From: Cloeon dipterum
Lineage: Eukaryota > Arthropoda > Insecta > Ephemeroptera > Baetidae
DNA length: 64,000 nt
Direction: 5' to 3'
NCBI RefSeq assembly: GCF_949628265.1
Contig: NC_088786.1
Location: forward strand, 14,818,001-14,882,000
The notes under the pieces were generated by a model. It saw only the letters and a list, made by a program, of their open reading frames with translations. It was not told the origin of the DNA and did no database searches. This document shows positions 10,080-24,400 of the stretch, piece after piece. The position numbers were made by a program, and so were the translations under genes. The first letter of the stretch is position 1, and each line of letters starts with the position of its first letter.

Positions 10080-10784
10080 TTAAATTTCTTGATCGTCTTC
10101 TGATGTTTGTGAGCTAGATGATTCCCCTATGTAGGTCATTAGCATTTTCTGTTGAGAGTGAAAGAAAATATTCTTACAATCACAGCAGCAGGCACTAGAA
10201 AAGCTGTTCTCCAAATGTGTATTTATCACCCTACAGAAACAGTTAAAAATTGAATTATTAAAACTCTGTATTAACAAAGTGAAAATAAAAACCTTTGTTT
10301 GTAGTGGTTGAAAACAATGCTGTATTTTTGTTCATGAACGTTGACGATTAATATTTTTGTTCGATTTTCTCGATTTATTGCAGGCAAATCAGATGTTTCT
10401 TCCTTAATTGGACTTCTGCTTTGTGCTCTTCCATCTGCTAATAGCGAATTAAATAATCGATTATCAACTAGTTTAACGCTGTTCCCCACGTTTTTTCTTA
10501 ACACTCTCACCATTTTCAATTTTAGGCGTCCAAATTCCTTTAGCCGTCTCTCTAGACAAGAAGGTAAATTACAAATATTTCCATACTGAAACCTATTATG
10601 TGAAAAGTTAAAACTTACTGAGCGAATACACACGCAGCGAAGATGACTACAATGGAATAAGCCACTAGGAGGATAGGTACACACGCTGAGATGATAATTA
10701 CACATTTGACCAGATTAAGTGCGGTGCAGATCACAGCCATCATCATTTTCCGTTTGATGTCTGTGGCTTTTCTCCCGACCGCAG
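10080..10784 (-). CDS. Unidentified membrane protein, 3' exons only
   Basis: Three exons, 10784-10619, 10592-10293 and 10230-10080, connect with matching phases (2, 2, 2) and end in TAA. The first carries a basic stretch (GRKATDIKRK) followed by about 40 hydrophobic residues (MMMAVICTALNLVK, CVIIISACVPILLVAYSIV), either one long or two tight membrane helices. After it come about 150 polar, basic residues. The last exon has a CCCDC cluster and an acidic serine-rich end (SSSSQTSEDDQEI). The first exon starts at a splice acceptor, so the N terminus is upstream; I could not find it before 11590. In the last exon a GTAAG and an AG could excise 30-odd bases but would create a stop, so I left it unspliced. 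Family not recognised. Confidence 0.5.
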
Positions 10785-11594
10785 CTGTAAAAAAGCTTGA
10801 CTAAAAATCTGTACAAAAAAATACAATTAACCATACAACTAATTCTACCTGTATGTATTTTATAAAAAAATTACAATAATGATCTGCAACGTAGGACAGT
10901 TTGAAATTGTGCTCGTTAGGAATGGTTTGGCATCTATTTGCTAGACTTCATCTACCAAACAAACATACTGAATTGAAAAAAGCGTAAAGTATTTGAAGAT
11001 AACAAACATTTAAGATCAAAGTCTGGAGTCGTTTGTTTGTAATTATTTTTCTAATTCCACTTATATATTCATGGAGCTTGGAATCCACTGTATCAAATAT
11101 AAATTCGCAATGCTATATATATAAGTATAGTGCGATTGCAAGCAAGTCACTATGTTTTTTTTCTAGATGGCACTTATGAAGTTGCAATCGTTTAATCTAG
11201 ATTAATTGAGCATGTTGTGCGAAAATTTCAACGCCTGCAATTCATGGAGGTATAGGAAGCCAAGTTAGCTATTACGAAATACGATTGATTGTATTCCTCG
11301 AGCGACAATTAATTATAGGTCATAATGTTTTATTTGTCTCTCAAGAGTTTTTATTCTATCTTATCGGAACACATTGATCTTTTGAGCCAGTTACAAATAT
11401 AAGCTTTTAATTTCTGACTCAGCTGTTTTTATCTTAAAAACCATTTATTTTGTCGTTTTGTTTTTAGTTAAATTGTATTAAAAGTTACTCAACTAAAATA
11501 CACATTATACTTACTTTGATTTCGAAGGCTATATTCGGAACGTTGTTGTGTACCATAATATAATTTATTTTACATAAAATACTATAAAGTCTAA
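10785..11594. other. AT-rich region upstream of the membrane-protein exons
   Basis: It should contain the missing 5' exon(s) of the gene at 10080-10784, but none could be supported. Confidence 0.35.
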
Positions 11595-11945
11595 CCAGCC
11601 CGTTGTTGGCTTGCAGGAGTGCCAAGGCATTTTCAGAGGTATTTGATTATTTCGGATATCTAATACTGGCTGCCCAATGTCAGAGATCGCAAAAGACGAT
11701 TAATGTTAGAGACTCGAAATGCTCAAATAATAGCTTAAACGGGCTGTACCAGCGCCGATACACCACAGGCTGGTTTTCTCACCTAACCATCTCAGCTTTA
11801 GGGACAAATGTCTAGCGTTTCAATCAAAGACCTCGGTGTGGGGAGGTGAAATGATTGCCAAATTCGGCCCAAGCTCCTCTGCGGCCCACTCCGACCCCAT
11901 GTTATCCGCTCAGCAGTGTTACTGGGAATTCATAGCCCATGGAAT
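11595..11945 (+). repeat. Retroposon-like repeat, copy 3 (divergent, 3'-truncated)
   Basis: It shares the head of copy 1 (CCAGCCCGTTG at 11595, the AATACTGGCTGCCCAATGTCAG block, AACGGGCTG near 11738) and the middle (GGACAAATGTCTAGCGTTTC). The match stops near TTACTGGGAATTC, before the A-rich end. Many substitutions mark it as older than copies 1 and 2. Confidence 0.7.
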
Positions 11946-12487
11946 AGGCCGAGGTTATAAAAAGTTACTATCATCCGTCTGCCAAACTTACACAGTGATT
12001 AGCGTAGGGGGAGCAGAAGTTGAAAATGTTTTCAATGAGACACTCATTTGTTAAAGGTTTTTTTTTAATACGATTACTCAAATTTCTTCCACTAAACCTC
12101 GATGAAGTAGCATTCCAAAAAGACTCTAGCCTCTAATAATAAATAAATATTTAATTTGTCTTAAATTAAAGATGCATTTTGGAGGATTATTAGCAATAAT
12201 ATTATTTTCTAATAATTGTAAATATATAATGTTAAAGAAATTGACTGTCATCAGCTACTCTTAATAACGTTTAAAATTGAGATGAGAATAAAACTTCAAA
12301 CGTCCGAGTCACTTAGCAAAACTTTAATAAAATTCTACACCGTACATATGAATTCTCTGCTTGCAGCTCGTGTGCCTTAATCCTAGATCATTATAAATAA
12401 TCATTAAACAATAAATTATACTCGTCCCACATCTCTCATGGCAATGAACAAACGACCATTAATTTGAAAATTTTACATTTGCTCGTC
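11946..12487. other. Intergenic, 3' flank of Kazal gene
   Basis: AT-rich with no gene seen. A minus-strand ATTAAA at 12328-12323 could be the poly(A) signal of the Kazal gene. Confidence 0.4.
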
Positions 12488-15400
12488 TCAGTTTGACCTG
12501 AGGAAATTTTTGACGGAGCTCTTTTCTGGCTCTCCGCATTTGCCGTCGTGCACTTTAAAGACAAGTGACCTCGAGCGGCAATTCTCGATGTCCAAGAAGC
12601 AGTCGTTGGAATAGGTTTTCTTGTCCGACCCGCAAACTGGCTCGTAAAGCGTGGGACAAATCTTCTGGCAGCCCATGAACTGGAATCCAGCCAGGCACCT
12701 CTTCATCGGCACTACAAAAACGTGTTTCCTGCAAATAAAAACAATGTTGATAATCAACTTAAACCAACGAGGATAAGTTCGATTGTTTCTCCATCATCAG
12801 AAAATGTCTTCCTCGGGTGAAAATTTCAAACCATTTTAAGAAATTATTGCCTAATTGATAGCATTTGATTCAAGGTCACTAAATCATTTCTTCATTTTTG
12901 TTTTACTTAGTTTCTTTTACAACTAACTTTTTGTCAGTGAATCTATTTAGTGATAAAAGGGATTTTTTGCATTTTAAACAATTGAAAATAATGTTTTTGT
13001 CATTCGCACCCGCAGTTTGATTTCTTCATTTCGCATTCGCTTCTGTAGAATTTGTTGTCAGATCCGCAGACAAAGTTCCTCTCTTCCCCGCAGGTTTGAT
13101 TACAATGGCTGGTAGTCTTGCAGTGGTGCTCAGGCACGGCCACCACTCTTTGGCCGCAGGTGCGCATCTTCATCTCACATTGCGACCTGAAAAACGATGT
13201 GTCATAAGTTCAAAAGGTGAATATAATATACAACCGTGAATTATCAGAAATATATTTCTTATTTAGTTTCAAATGGCATCTCATACCTGTAAACATTCCC
13301 ATCAGAGGCGCAAACCACCTTCGTTGGCTCGTTTTCACAGGTCTCGGGACATTCGTCGGTATGCAACAAAGAGGTGCAGTTACCAAGGTGAGCCATCTGC
13401 ACGCCTTTCCTAGAATACACCGCATAAGTAATTTTTAAATACACTAGACAGGCGAGCGTACAAGCAGGTGGCGATCTGTAGGTGACAAGGGTTGCGGTAA
13501 GTTTTGGCGTCGCTGCCACACACAAAGTCCTCCTCATTGTTGCATTGCAGCATATTGCAGTTGGTGAACTTCTTGCGGCACTTCTCAAAATCAACCTTGG
13601 TGACGCTTCGCTTCGTCTGAAGTCTAAAATATTTAAATATTTAGTTGATTGAAAATATTTGAATCAGCTCAAATTCACTATGTCTATATGCATTAAAAAA
13701 TGGAATCTTCCTCTGCGCAGAAAAATATTAAAACTCGTGATTCTACTTCAATTCTTTCTTGTGGTTAAAAGGGATTGTGTTTATATGATTAACACAAATA
13801 GTGTATTGTTTGAGAATTTTCAGAATCTCACCCGCAAGTGTTTGACTTCATGTCACACTCGTTGTCATAGACGTTTCCGTCTGAGCCGCAGATTTTCTCA
13901 ACTGGTTCATCGTCACAAGTAGTCGGACAGTCAATTGTGGGGAGTGCGTTTCTCTCCTGGGTTAAACTTTTGCAGTACTTCATTGGTATTTCAAACACGT
14001 GTTTCCTACGAGCCAGATTAAAGATCCAAATTTAAAAAAATCACGCCCAACAACGCCTGGTTGCTGCCGCAGCGACTAGGTCAAAAATCCGAGACGGTAT
14101 GGCGTGAAATCAGGTCAAAAGCTTTTAAGTAAAACATTTCTAGCCGGAAATTAGAATATCCCAAAGATAGTTGGCGGGTGGTAACCATAAGTAAACTCGT
14201 ACCCGCAGTTCTTGGATTTCATCTTGCACACGTTGGGGTATACTTTGCTGTCGGAGGCGCAGACGGGTTTGGAGATGCGCCAACACGCCTCTCTGCAGTG
14301 CCTGGTCGTTTTGCAGTGTTGCTTGTCGGTGCGCACCACGCCTTGTCTGCAACAGCCCACGCGACACTTCGCAATCACCAGCCTCGATCCACAAGCAAAT
14401 TGAATAGGCAAAAGAAACAAGCGGCATTCAAAGCGCTAACAATTTATGCCTAAGTTTTCCATATTATGAAACATTATGACTGTCCACAAAAACTCAAAAT
14501 ATTAAGCTATCTTGCTGATTGCTGTTAAAATTTTACAAATATAAAGTACGTATTTTTCTTAACACTTTACGTTTTATATTTTGTTGGTTGGTGTTGGTAC
14601 AGTCTAGCTATTTAGGGTGCTTCAAAAATACACTTGCAATAAAATTCACAAATAATTTACAAGACTATCGACTTGCCCGCAAGTAAGCAGCTTCATGGAG
14701 CACGTGTGATTGTAAACATTGCCATCTGAGCCACATATGGGGCCGTCGATAGGTGCCGACTCACAGTCCACGGGGCAGTTCTCTCTGTGAGGAGTAATGT
14801 TTGTGCATGGACCCAGGTGCGACAGCTCAGCTCCCGTCCTACGCAATTAAACAATCAAAACGATTCAAAGCAATACTTTTGTTTTATAAAATAATCATCA
14901 ACTAATTAAAGAAATAAACGGGAGAAATTTTCACAATTTAAATAACACAGGTTGGCAGTAAATATTCAATTCAATTTCAAATATTAATATCAAATAGTTT
15001 TAGTTCAGACTCTTTGTTTAGAACCAAAGTTTAAATTTTGGAAAAAAAATATGAAAAAACAATATAGTAGATTTATGATTAGTTTAAAAAATTGAATTCC
15101 TTTTTTATGCACGAAGCAGTAAATTGAATAGAAAGCAGGCACCCAAGTCATTGTTCTTTCTAGAAACAAGTGACCGAATCAAGTCATCAAGCAAGATCCG
15201 TTAGTCAACACAATTGAACATTTTACGCCGTGCAAACAGTGTCTCGCATATCAAAACCACCGTAGTCCTTGAGTGATTTTCAGATGGAAAGATGTGTACA
15301 CAGTATATATTGGCTTCTTGAAAATTGTTCTTTCTTAAAAGAAAATTGAATTAAATAATATCATCCAAGCCCCAAATTTAAATACGAATTGTTTGTGTGC

Positions 15401-18400
15401 GTACCAGGACGTAATTCTTGCTCAGATTCTTACAAATTTTTGGATTTGATCTTATGTATGTGCTAAAAATACACCGCGCGCGTAGCATACATAACATTTT
15501 AAAGAAGGATTATTAATTTTTATAGCGTTAAAAAATTTCGTATTGTGTCTAAAGCTTTCAATATATCTAATAATTCCTTTGAAATTACAATGATCATTTC
15601 TCCGCCTACTATAAAATCCGGCCGATGAAATTAAAAAAATGTCATAGCAAAGTTACAAAAATTATCTGCTTAAATTAAACGTGACTTCGCACACAGTAAA
15701 AAAAGTAAAAGGAACATTCTTGGAGTTAGATTGATGGAAGTGCGAATGAGGATACTCACTTGCAAGTAGCGACCATCATGAAGCATTTGTTGTGGTAGGT
15801 TTTTCCGTCGGAGCCGCACACAGGATCCGAATCCTTATTGCACTTATGCGTGCAGTTGGAGCCCTGAGCCCTTTGGCACTTCTGATCGCTCGTCCGCGAC
15901 ACTCGCACCGCTACAATAAAAATTCTTATTTAAAATTAGGAACATACATAACATTTTTGTGAGATTATACAATGTTTTTTGAAGTTTTTACTAATTAAAT
16001 CAAAAGATCAATAAAAATGAGGCGTGTTGTCTCCTTTCAACTTAAAAATTGCCAAAAAGGCTTAAGTCAAAATGTGATATCAGACCTTTGTTGCAAGTCT
16101 TCCTCTGCATCTCGCACGCGCTGGGATAGATGGTATCATCAGTGCCGCAGACGGGGTCACCGCTGCCGGGTGGACAAATCCTCGGACAATTGTTGTCTTT
16201 TTTCAGGCCGACCGTGAGCATGGCTAAAACGAAAAATTTTACAAAATTGAGTCGCTATCATAATGCATTAGAATCTGAAACAATTTTTAATATGAAAAAT
16301 CATTGCGATGCAAGATTAACCCCAATCATTTGATAGAAATCATTTTCCAAGCTAAAAAATCTTCGCAACTGCTATTTTACGTCTATTTTTAATAGCAGTC
16401 GCAGGGAATAATACTGCTCCAAGTACTGTTACAGAAGCAATAAATAAGATGCACAAGGGAACAACAACTCTCGCTTTCCAACGCTCGTTCAGGTGCAATT
16501 GAGCGGAGGCGAACACAATGAACACACACGTAATTGGAATCTGCATTTGGAGCACGGTGAACCTGAATCGCGCTTCCTTGAATCGAGCAATAAAATGAAT
16601 GCGGAGAGAAATGAACTCGACGGCGCAAAAAACAGAGTTTCTTGATGCCGACAGGATAACGAGTGGAAATTCAAGAAATCCCCTCGCAATAAGATTTACG
16701 CTCCCTCTAGCTTCTCTTTCTCTCTCTCCGCGCAGCATGTTCACATTTCTCCGACGGTAAATAATTCCCAGAAGAGATGAATATGCAAATGCAAGAGATT
16801 AATGGAAGCTTGTTTGCCATTGTTGGTATTTTAATACGTTGTTCCCTCCCTGGACTGCAGGTGGAACCATTTCTCTTTTCACCACTTTGTCAATGCAATG
16901 CTCCAGCAAAGGGTTTTCCATTCTCATTATTGACCATCGATGGCATTTATTCCATAACTATTGCAACAACCTACCATGTTATTGAGCATCCTCTGCATAA
17001 GTCGAGCTAGGGATGCAGATCTTGATATTATTCTACGACGTATATCTAAATGGGACAACAAAACCCACTGAGTTGGCAAGAAAATCAGATTTTTTTTTGT
17101 CAGAAAGCAAAGGAAATAAAATATTTAACTTTAAGAAAACTTCAGTTTATTTCTAGCATTTCTAGCAACATATTTCGATTCATTCTTAAGATAGTAGCAT
17201 TTAATTAATAGACAAGACTACTAAACTTGATATTTTTGATACTAATTTGATCAGATTTTTTCAGCGTTTAATGTTATCAGTTCATAAGAATATCAAAATT
17301 ATGTCTTGCATATATTTCGTACCATTGTGCTTGGCATTGTTCATTTTAATTCATATTTACACATTTAGCCCATTAATAAGAGTACAAATTAAGTGCGTTC
17401 AGCTTTTCACACAGCTACGTACTACCTGCCATTAGAACTAAAACCTTTACCGTAATATCGCAGGACAGAGCCAACACGTTGTCGACATTTACTTGGATAA
17501 AAATTAATGATACCATTAGCCACTTTAAGTATTAACAAAACGGTTCGAAATCTTTATTCTCGTGCCATAAATGAAAATAATGTTACCACAATTCTATCTT
17601 CGCTGTTTTCCGCTTTGTCATCATCGAAGCGTGCAATAAAATAATGACTTCTAACTGTTATAATTCCGAGAGTGAGAGAAATCAATCAATCAAGCTCACT
17701 CTTAACGTCTTGTTCCTTGTTCAGATCTCACAGCCGTCAAATTTACGGAGAAATATGTTAATGTCACAACAAAACCGAGTTTTTTCTAAAACATTTTCCA
17801 CGAATTAATATTTTGGCAACAATTGTTTTTGAACTATTGCAATGAAAATATTGTAGAATAAAGAACGATAAAATTGTAATGCTCTCTTTGTTTCAATGCT
17901 TAAGATTACAAAATGGATAAGGCTTGGTAAACAACAATCTCACTCCACATTGCGCGCAAGAAGAGCATTTCAACAGAAGGAACACATATTTACTCTGCAT
18001 GAAGAAGCGAGACACCGTTTAACTGAATAATTATGCAAGAGAGGAATCGACTAAAAAGGCTTTTATTAAAACTGTGCTTCGCACTGACCCGAAACGCATC
18101 TCATCCTTCCTGCTGACAATTAATGCAAACCACAAGCACGCAGAGTGATTAATTGACGAGACCTACTTTCGGCGCAAATCGGCTTTGCGCACTCGAACAG
18201 GCGAATGAATTTTCACCACTCTTGATTAATTAGTCAAACTACTTTCTCATCGAGGAACCAATAAAAAACTGATAAAAATACTAACTGTAAATTTTTTGCA
18301 TGATGTGTCATTTGATCGTGCGCCAACCGGACTGACTGGCGAAAAGTCAGGTTTCGCACGGCCTTCATTATGAGGGCAATGAGATAATGACTTCGAATCG

Positions 18401-21400
18401 CAAAAAGGGAAATTTATAAACCGTATCTATATCAAGACATTTTGTAGAGTAGTAGCACGCTTCCTGTCATCTCTACTCATTAATTTCGATTTCAGCGTCG
18501 TTTATCGAGTCTAATTGGAGGCGAAAAACTGGATCAGATGGTTAATGGTTTTGATGGTAGTTGGACGAGGCTGGACGCTCACCTAGTTAGCAGAAGAAGA
18601 CAAAAAGTGCGTGTGACAACAACCGCGTGTTTCTTTTCTCACAGACATGCTTCGTTGAATCTGAACTGTTGAAAGAGATCAACCATTTCTAATTTCGTGA
18701 GCTAAGAAAATATTTCTCAAGCAAAATAAAATGCACGGGATAAATTGTTGAAAATGGTCATCTTTCATCAAAAACAAATTGTTTAAATTAATTAAAACAG
18801 AAAAAAGAACAAAAATAATCCGTTTTTTCCCTTGAGGTTGATTAAAAGTAATTTTAAGCTAAGCTGTGCCCAATTATTTAATGATGATAGAGTTTGTTTG
18901 TTAAAATGAGGTGCTTATTTGATGTTAAGAATATTTACGCCTAATTGCAACCGCACCTAATCATTACAGTACACAAATTGACGAGTATATTCAATTAGGA
19001 CAGTGACTTCCTTAAAAGTTTGCACTCTGCGCGGAAATAATAAAAAAAGATAGCAATCAAACACGCAGTACTCGAGATAATTGTGTGGAATGCGCAAATC
19101 ACGCTCAAAGAGGTTTGCGTCATTTTGCATTTGAGTGCAGCGACCCACGGATATATATGTACGTACATTTTTTTCATTTAATGCACTTCTGCTGGTTGAA
19201 ATTAATTTGCAGTGCGTTGCCGCGAGCTAACGAGTGAATTTGCTATTCATTTCACGCTCGCCAGCGTCTTCTTCCTCTCTTGTTTGTTTTAATTGAAATT
19301 CGCCCAACGCCGGGCGCTGAGAAGTGTCTGCACGACCGCGGATAACTAGCGTGAAAACTCGTCAAGGGGAAACACCCCGCCGCTCACTTCGTCACACTCC
19401 CAGAGCTTTGATTTGAGCAGGAAGAGAAAAAATTCCAGAACGCAGCCGAATCCCTGCCAAGTAGAGCTGGCATGCACTGTGGGGTAATGCTAATCAAGAA
19501 AAATTCGGCCTAGATTTCCGAAATTAAATACATAAACGAAGCACCTGGGATATATTTTTCAGTGGTTGAATAAAAATAGCGTTCTGAGGCTGAAAAGTAT
19601 TTTTTGTCGTTCTTCTACACGCCGAAGTGAAAAATTGAAAAGATGTCCTGCTTTTCAACAGCCAGTAAAAATGCATATTGGTTAATAAATTAGTTTATAG
19701 AGTTAAGATTAATTTTCAACCATTAAAATCAGCTTAAATGCATTTTACTGGGAACATTTTTAAACCGCAGTGCACAGCATGCGAATTAATTAAAAACTGG
19801 ATTATTACTGCGCTCTCGGCAGCAAATGTCTGCCGCTTGGATGTTTGCCAGGCAAGGTTGACATTGACCTTCGGATCTACACGCTCGCTCGCTCTCGGCT
19901 TATAAAAATAATTTGTCACCATATAAAGTCAGAGAGTCATAATATAACACACAAAGGCAGCAGACGCATGAAATAATAGATGGCTCGCCGTCAGCCGCCG
20001 AGGAAAACACAGTGTCCTGCCGAGAGGTCGTTTCCCTGCAGTTTTTTTTCCAGAGCACGAAATAGCATCAAAGACTGACAGTGTAAAAGTTTCATTTTTG
20101 TAAATGATTAAATTTAATCATTACACAGATTTGCAGGGATTGTAATAAAATGCGTTTTGCAATGTCTACGAAAAAAAATCAAATTTTCCTGAAATTAGTG
20201 TTGGTATACGGACACCATATTTTCATGATAATTCATGAAAACAAAAATTCAGTGAATTTTTGAGTGAATATTGAAGTACATTTTATCCTCTCATAATAAA
20301 GAAGTCCAATTTTTAATATGCACATTGCTTGTCTAGTTTCTTAGAAGTATTAAGACAAGACTGATTATCCAAGTTATGCCTGTGGCGAATCGGCACGTTT
20401 GCTGAGGAACGAGCTGTGGTTTTTCTACTGCCGGCAAGAGGTGGTGAATTAAAAGGCATGCACCCTGAAAGCGGCCATTAGCAAAACCACAGAGCCGAAT
20501 TTCCGCCGGCAGCAGCAGCATCAGGTGGTCACTCATTCCATCGAGTGATTTACACACTCATCGTAAGTGGAGAGAGTGAATCAGGAGCAGGAAAAGCGAG
20601 ATCAAAACCAGAACTCAGCCTCGGGCAGGCTGCGAGCACCAAAAATAATTCATTGTCCGCGATCACTCCATTATGCTAATCGCATTCCTAATTGCCTGCC
20701 TTAATTTCCATCCTCACTGACCTTTTTTTGCCTGCCTTCTTCCTTCGAATTTCGGTCAATCTATGTTCTAGACTATTTAAATTGCCCGACAGTCCTAACT
20801 TTCATTGCTACGAAAAATCTAGAAAACATGTATATGTATATGTTCATAAGAGTCACCATATATATGTATATGTTCGTTTTTGCTTGTTGAGAGACATTTT
20901 TTTATTAGAAAATTATGAGAATTAACTTATTGATATCATGCTTTTTGGGGTTTTTGCTACTTCTTAGGTTTAAATTGACAAGAATTATCAGAATATGATA
21001 ATTTATTTTTCCAAATATCAAAAAATGAATTTGAAATCAGCAGTCGGCTTTATACATTAACGAAATAATGGCAATTCACCTTAAGATGGTTCAATTTGAA
21101 CGATGAGGTGCGTGCACGTGTTGGCGCGACCTGCGTGACGTCACCGCGGTTACGGTTCGTAGTTAGGCGTTCAACTCGGCGGACGCATTCAGGAGCAGTG
21201 GCATGAGTCAAGTCAAGTCTGCGCCGCAGAGCTCGGCAAGGTCAAATAATGAAAACCGACTCCGCGCCGCTTAATTGCAATTTTTGTGCATCAAAGACCA
21301 GGCTCGCTTCTCACTTCAATCATCGCATTCATGCACATCTTCTCCGCGAACATTTGTAGATTTCGTTCCAATGGAGAAACCGTTTGGAATTACAATGCTG

Positions 21401-24400
21401 GGATGCCGAAATTTCATTCCCGGCGGAGGCCAGCATTTTTTAAATTTTATTGTAATGGCAAGGTTTCTGGCAAAGTTAAATTAGTTTGGGAGAATTTTTC
21501 CACTTATCTTTCGAAAAAAAATGCTTCCTGGATTTGGATCTCCTAGTTCATAAAGAAACCGTCGGAATGTTTTGCAAAAAAAGTGGCTCCCAGACGGCAT
21601 TGTTAAAATTTTATGATCCAGCACAACGATGTTAATTTACTTCTCCTTTGTTTCCAGGATTCAGCAAAAAGGAATTCGTCAACTAACCTAAAGCAGGAAG
21701 TTTTCCCTATGTGTGCAAATTATTGACGTATTGAGATTTTATTTATATGCTTGTATGACTTGTAGAGGAAGAATAAACAAAACAATATGAAAGTTTAATA
21801 AATTAAGAAAAGACCACGCAACAACTCAGCATTACTGTGATAAATTAACATGTGCCCCAACTTTTAGAAAACTTTTAACATCGAGAAAAATTAATTTAGC
21901 AATTATATACCATAATTAAAATAACACAATGAATTTAATTTTAATCTTACATGGAAATATATTTTTGTTATTTTTAAATAACTTTGACTTGAGTGAATCC
22001 AGAAATCACACATTAGTTGTAATTTAATTGCTAAAATGCTTATTTAACCAATTTTGACGTATATGCCATCAAAGCCACATTTTTTATACGAAGATAATGG
22101 ACAGACATATTATAACAGGCTGCATGTAATTGGGTCTAGCTGGAGAAATTTGCTTGCTAATTAAAATATAAGTCAGGACGGATAGCATCGCCGAAAGTAT
22201 TATTAATCACGCTGTCGGCGTAATTAAAGTCAGTCGCGTCAAACAAGATTAATCTTAATGGAAATCGCTCCGTCTGCGGACTGCGTCTTCAGTCTCTCTC
22301 GTCTCGTATTGTTTTCTAATTTATCGCCACTTTTTCTGAGAAGGCCGCACCAAAGGCTGAATATAATTTTTCGTGGCGCACACCCCGCTGTTGGCTCTCG
22401 TGTTTTTTGCTCTCGCGCACCGCAACAATTAGACTCGCTGCCAGACATCTCACAGGAAATGCCGAATTATTTGCCACCAGGTGTGTCTCCCCCATATAGA
22501 TGCATTGTATGGGTTTGATTTCTTTTCAAATATCCTTGGATTTCCCCTCTAGATAATGTATGAGTAGTCACATATCGATCATTTCCATGAAGTCTATCTC
22601 TAACGTGGTCTTCAGTTTTGATAAAGTGGACTTACTAAAGGAAAGATATTCTAACTCCCGCAACGGGTTTGAATTAAGATTTTGCAAACTCACTCCATAT
22701 GAAAACTTTTTATTACGCATGTCAAAGAAAAAATACTTTAGCAATCGATTATTCCTATTGTTGAAAAAACGAGTGAAATTAAAATTATGATAATTTAGTT
22801 GAAAAAATTTTGTTATTAAAAAAGGTAAATACTCTTCTTCAAGAGCAGGTTAATATTCGGGGCTAATTGTTTCACGCAAAACCGAGGGAAGAGCGTTTTT
22901 GTGCTAATGCTTCGAAAAGCTTAATTAATCACGTTCAGTGCGCCGTTAGCGGAAAACGTGGCGTAAAATGATATCGTTAAATTTGCCTCGGTGCCACCGG
23001 AATCACGATCTAGCCACACAAGTTGTAGTCCAGCAGCCGCTTCCCGCTAATAGCGACGCTAGAAATTTCGTTCGCACACTTTGGCTGTTAGCACGTCTCA
23101 CTAAAAGAGAGCAACCAAAATTTATCTCTACATAATTTTTTCATGCTCTTTTGAGAGGGGTTTTTCGTAAGAAGGTGGAAACTGGAGTAAAAAATCGAAT
23201 GAAAAAATAAACTTATTATTTCATCTTAGTTAAAGCAACGAGAATGAACTCCGTTTTAATTACTATATATGGAACATAATCCATATTTTAAAATCAATTG
23301 AATCAGGAAAGTTTTAACAACACATGAATTTTAAAATTTATATAACAAATTCAATATTCCAGACTTCATTTTTTTCATTTTATTAAGATTATTCTGATTT
23401 CTAATTGAAAGGTTATGTGACGTTTGTGAATAGATTGATACCGCAAGCCCGATCAATCTGTGCACCCTGGAAGTGCAAAGTAGGTTATCTCTCATGTGCA
23501 GTACGCATCTTTTTGAGTCCCGCATGCATGCGAGCGAACAGTAAAATCCTGGTAGACTCAGTGCGCGGAATAGATAGGAAGTGTGCGCTTAGCTGACTGA
23601 ATTGGAGAGAAAACGGTTCATCTGCTCTCGTGCAATGCCATTGCATGCCTAATAATATTTAAATGGAGCGTTTATTTCATCTTGCGAGGCGTAGCGGGAT
23701 TTTGTTCTTGCCTTTTGATATTGATGCAACAACGCCTTGCTCCCTCGATGAATTTTGCGTCACACCCGAAAAAATGACTCTGTGGGCTATGCCTCACAAA
23801 TTTTATGGGTTCACCGCTGCTGCTGCTGCTGCTACGTCGCCAAAACAACTTATTTTAGCGATTCAAATTCCTGTGAGTGTCCCCACGCTAAGAGCGAGTT
23901 AACGGAAAGAATTATCAACATTAAAAATCAGTGGCAGCAAAATTTAGTGGCCATGGTCAAATAAAAAATTGTATTAATGTGTTATTTGATCAGTCTTTTA
24001 TTCAAATCAATATTGTAATGAAATGAAAAAGGAAATACAAACAGCGATTCAGACTAAATAATGAGGTTTCCACATTATTTTATGAACAAAAACGACACGG
24101 TACACCTATTTCCCTCTTTTTTATGGCTCTCAACTACTGTGGAAGGCTTATTCATTTCATTGTGCTCAGCGTCTGCATTTTACATTTTGGAATAATATAC
24201 CAAGGCTGGCCGCAAAAAGTCTTGTTACAAAAACACATAAATTTCTCGGTGGAGAGGAAGCCAGCCAAGTGTGTGTTTGTGTGTGAATGCAAGTGGCGTG
24301 AGTGTGTGTTTTAATTTCACGGTTCATCTGGCAGCTCTCATGAAAACCTACAGTTATTGCAGCCACGGATTGCTTACATGGCCAATTAAGTCGTACCACA

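Noticed and set aside
16017..16333. Plus-strand frames over Kazal exon 2
   Set aside because: Antisense shadows of the Kazal exon.
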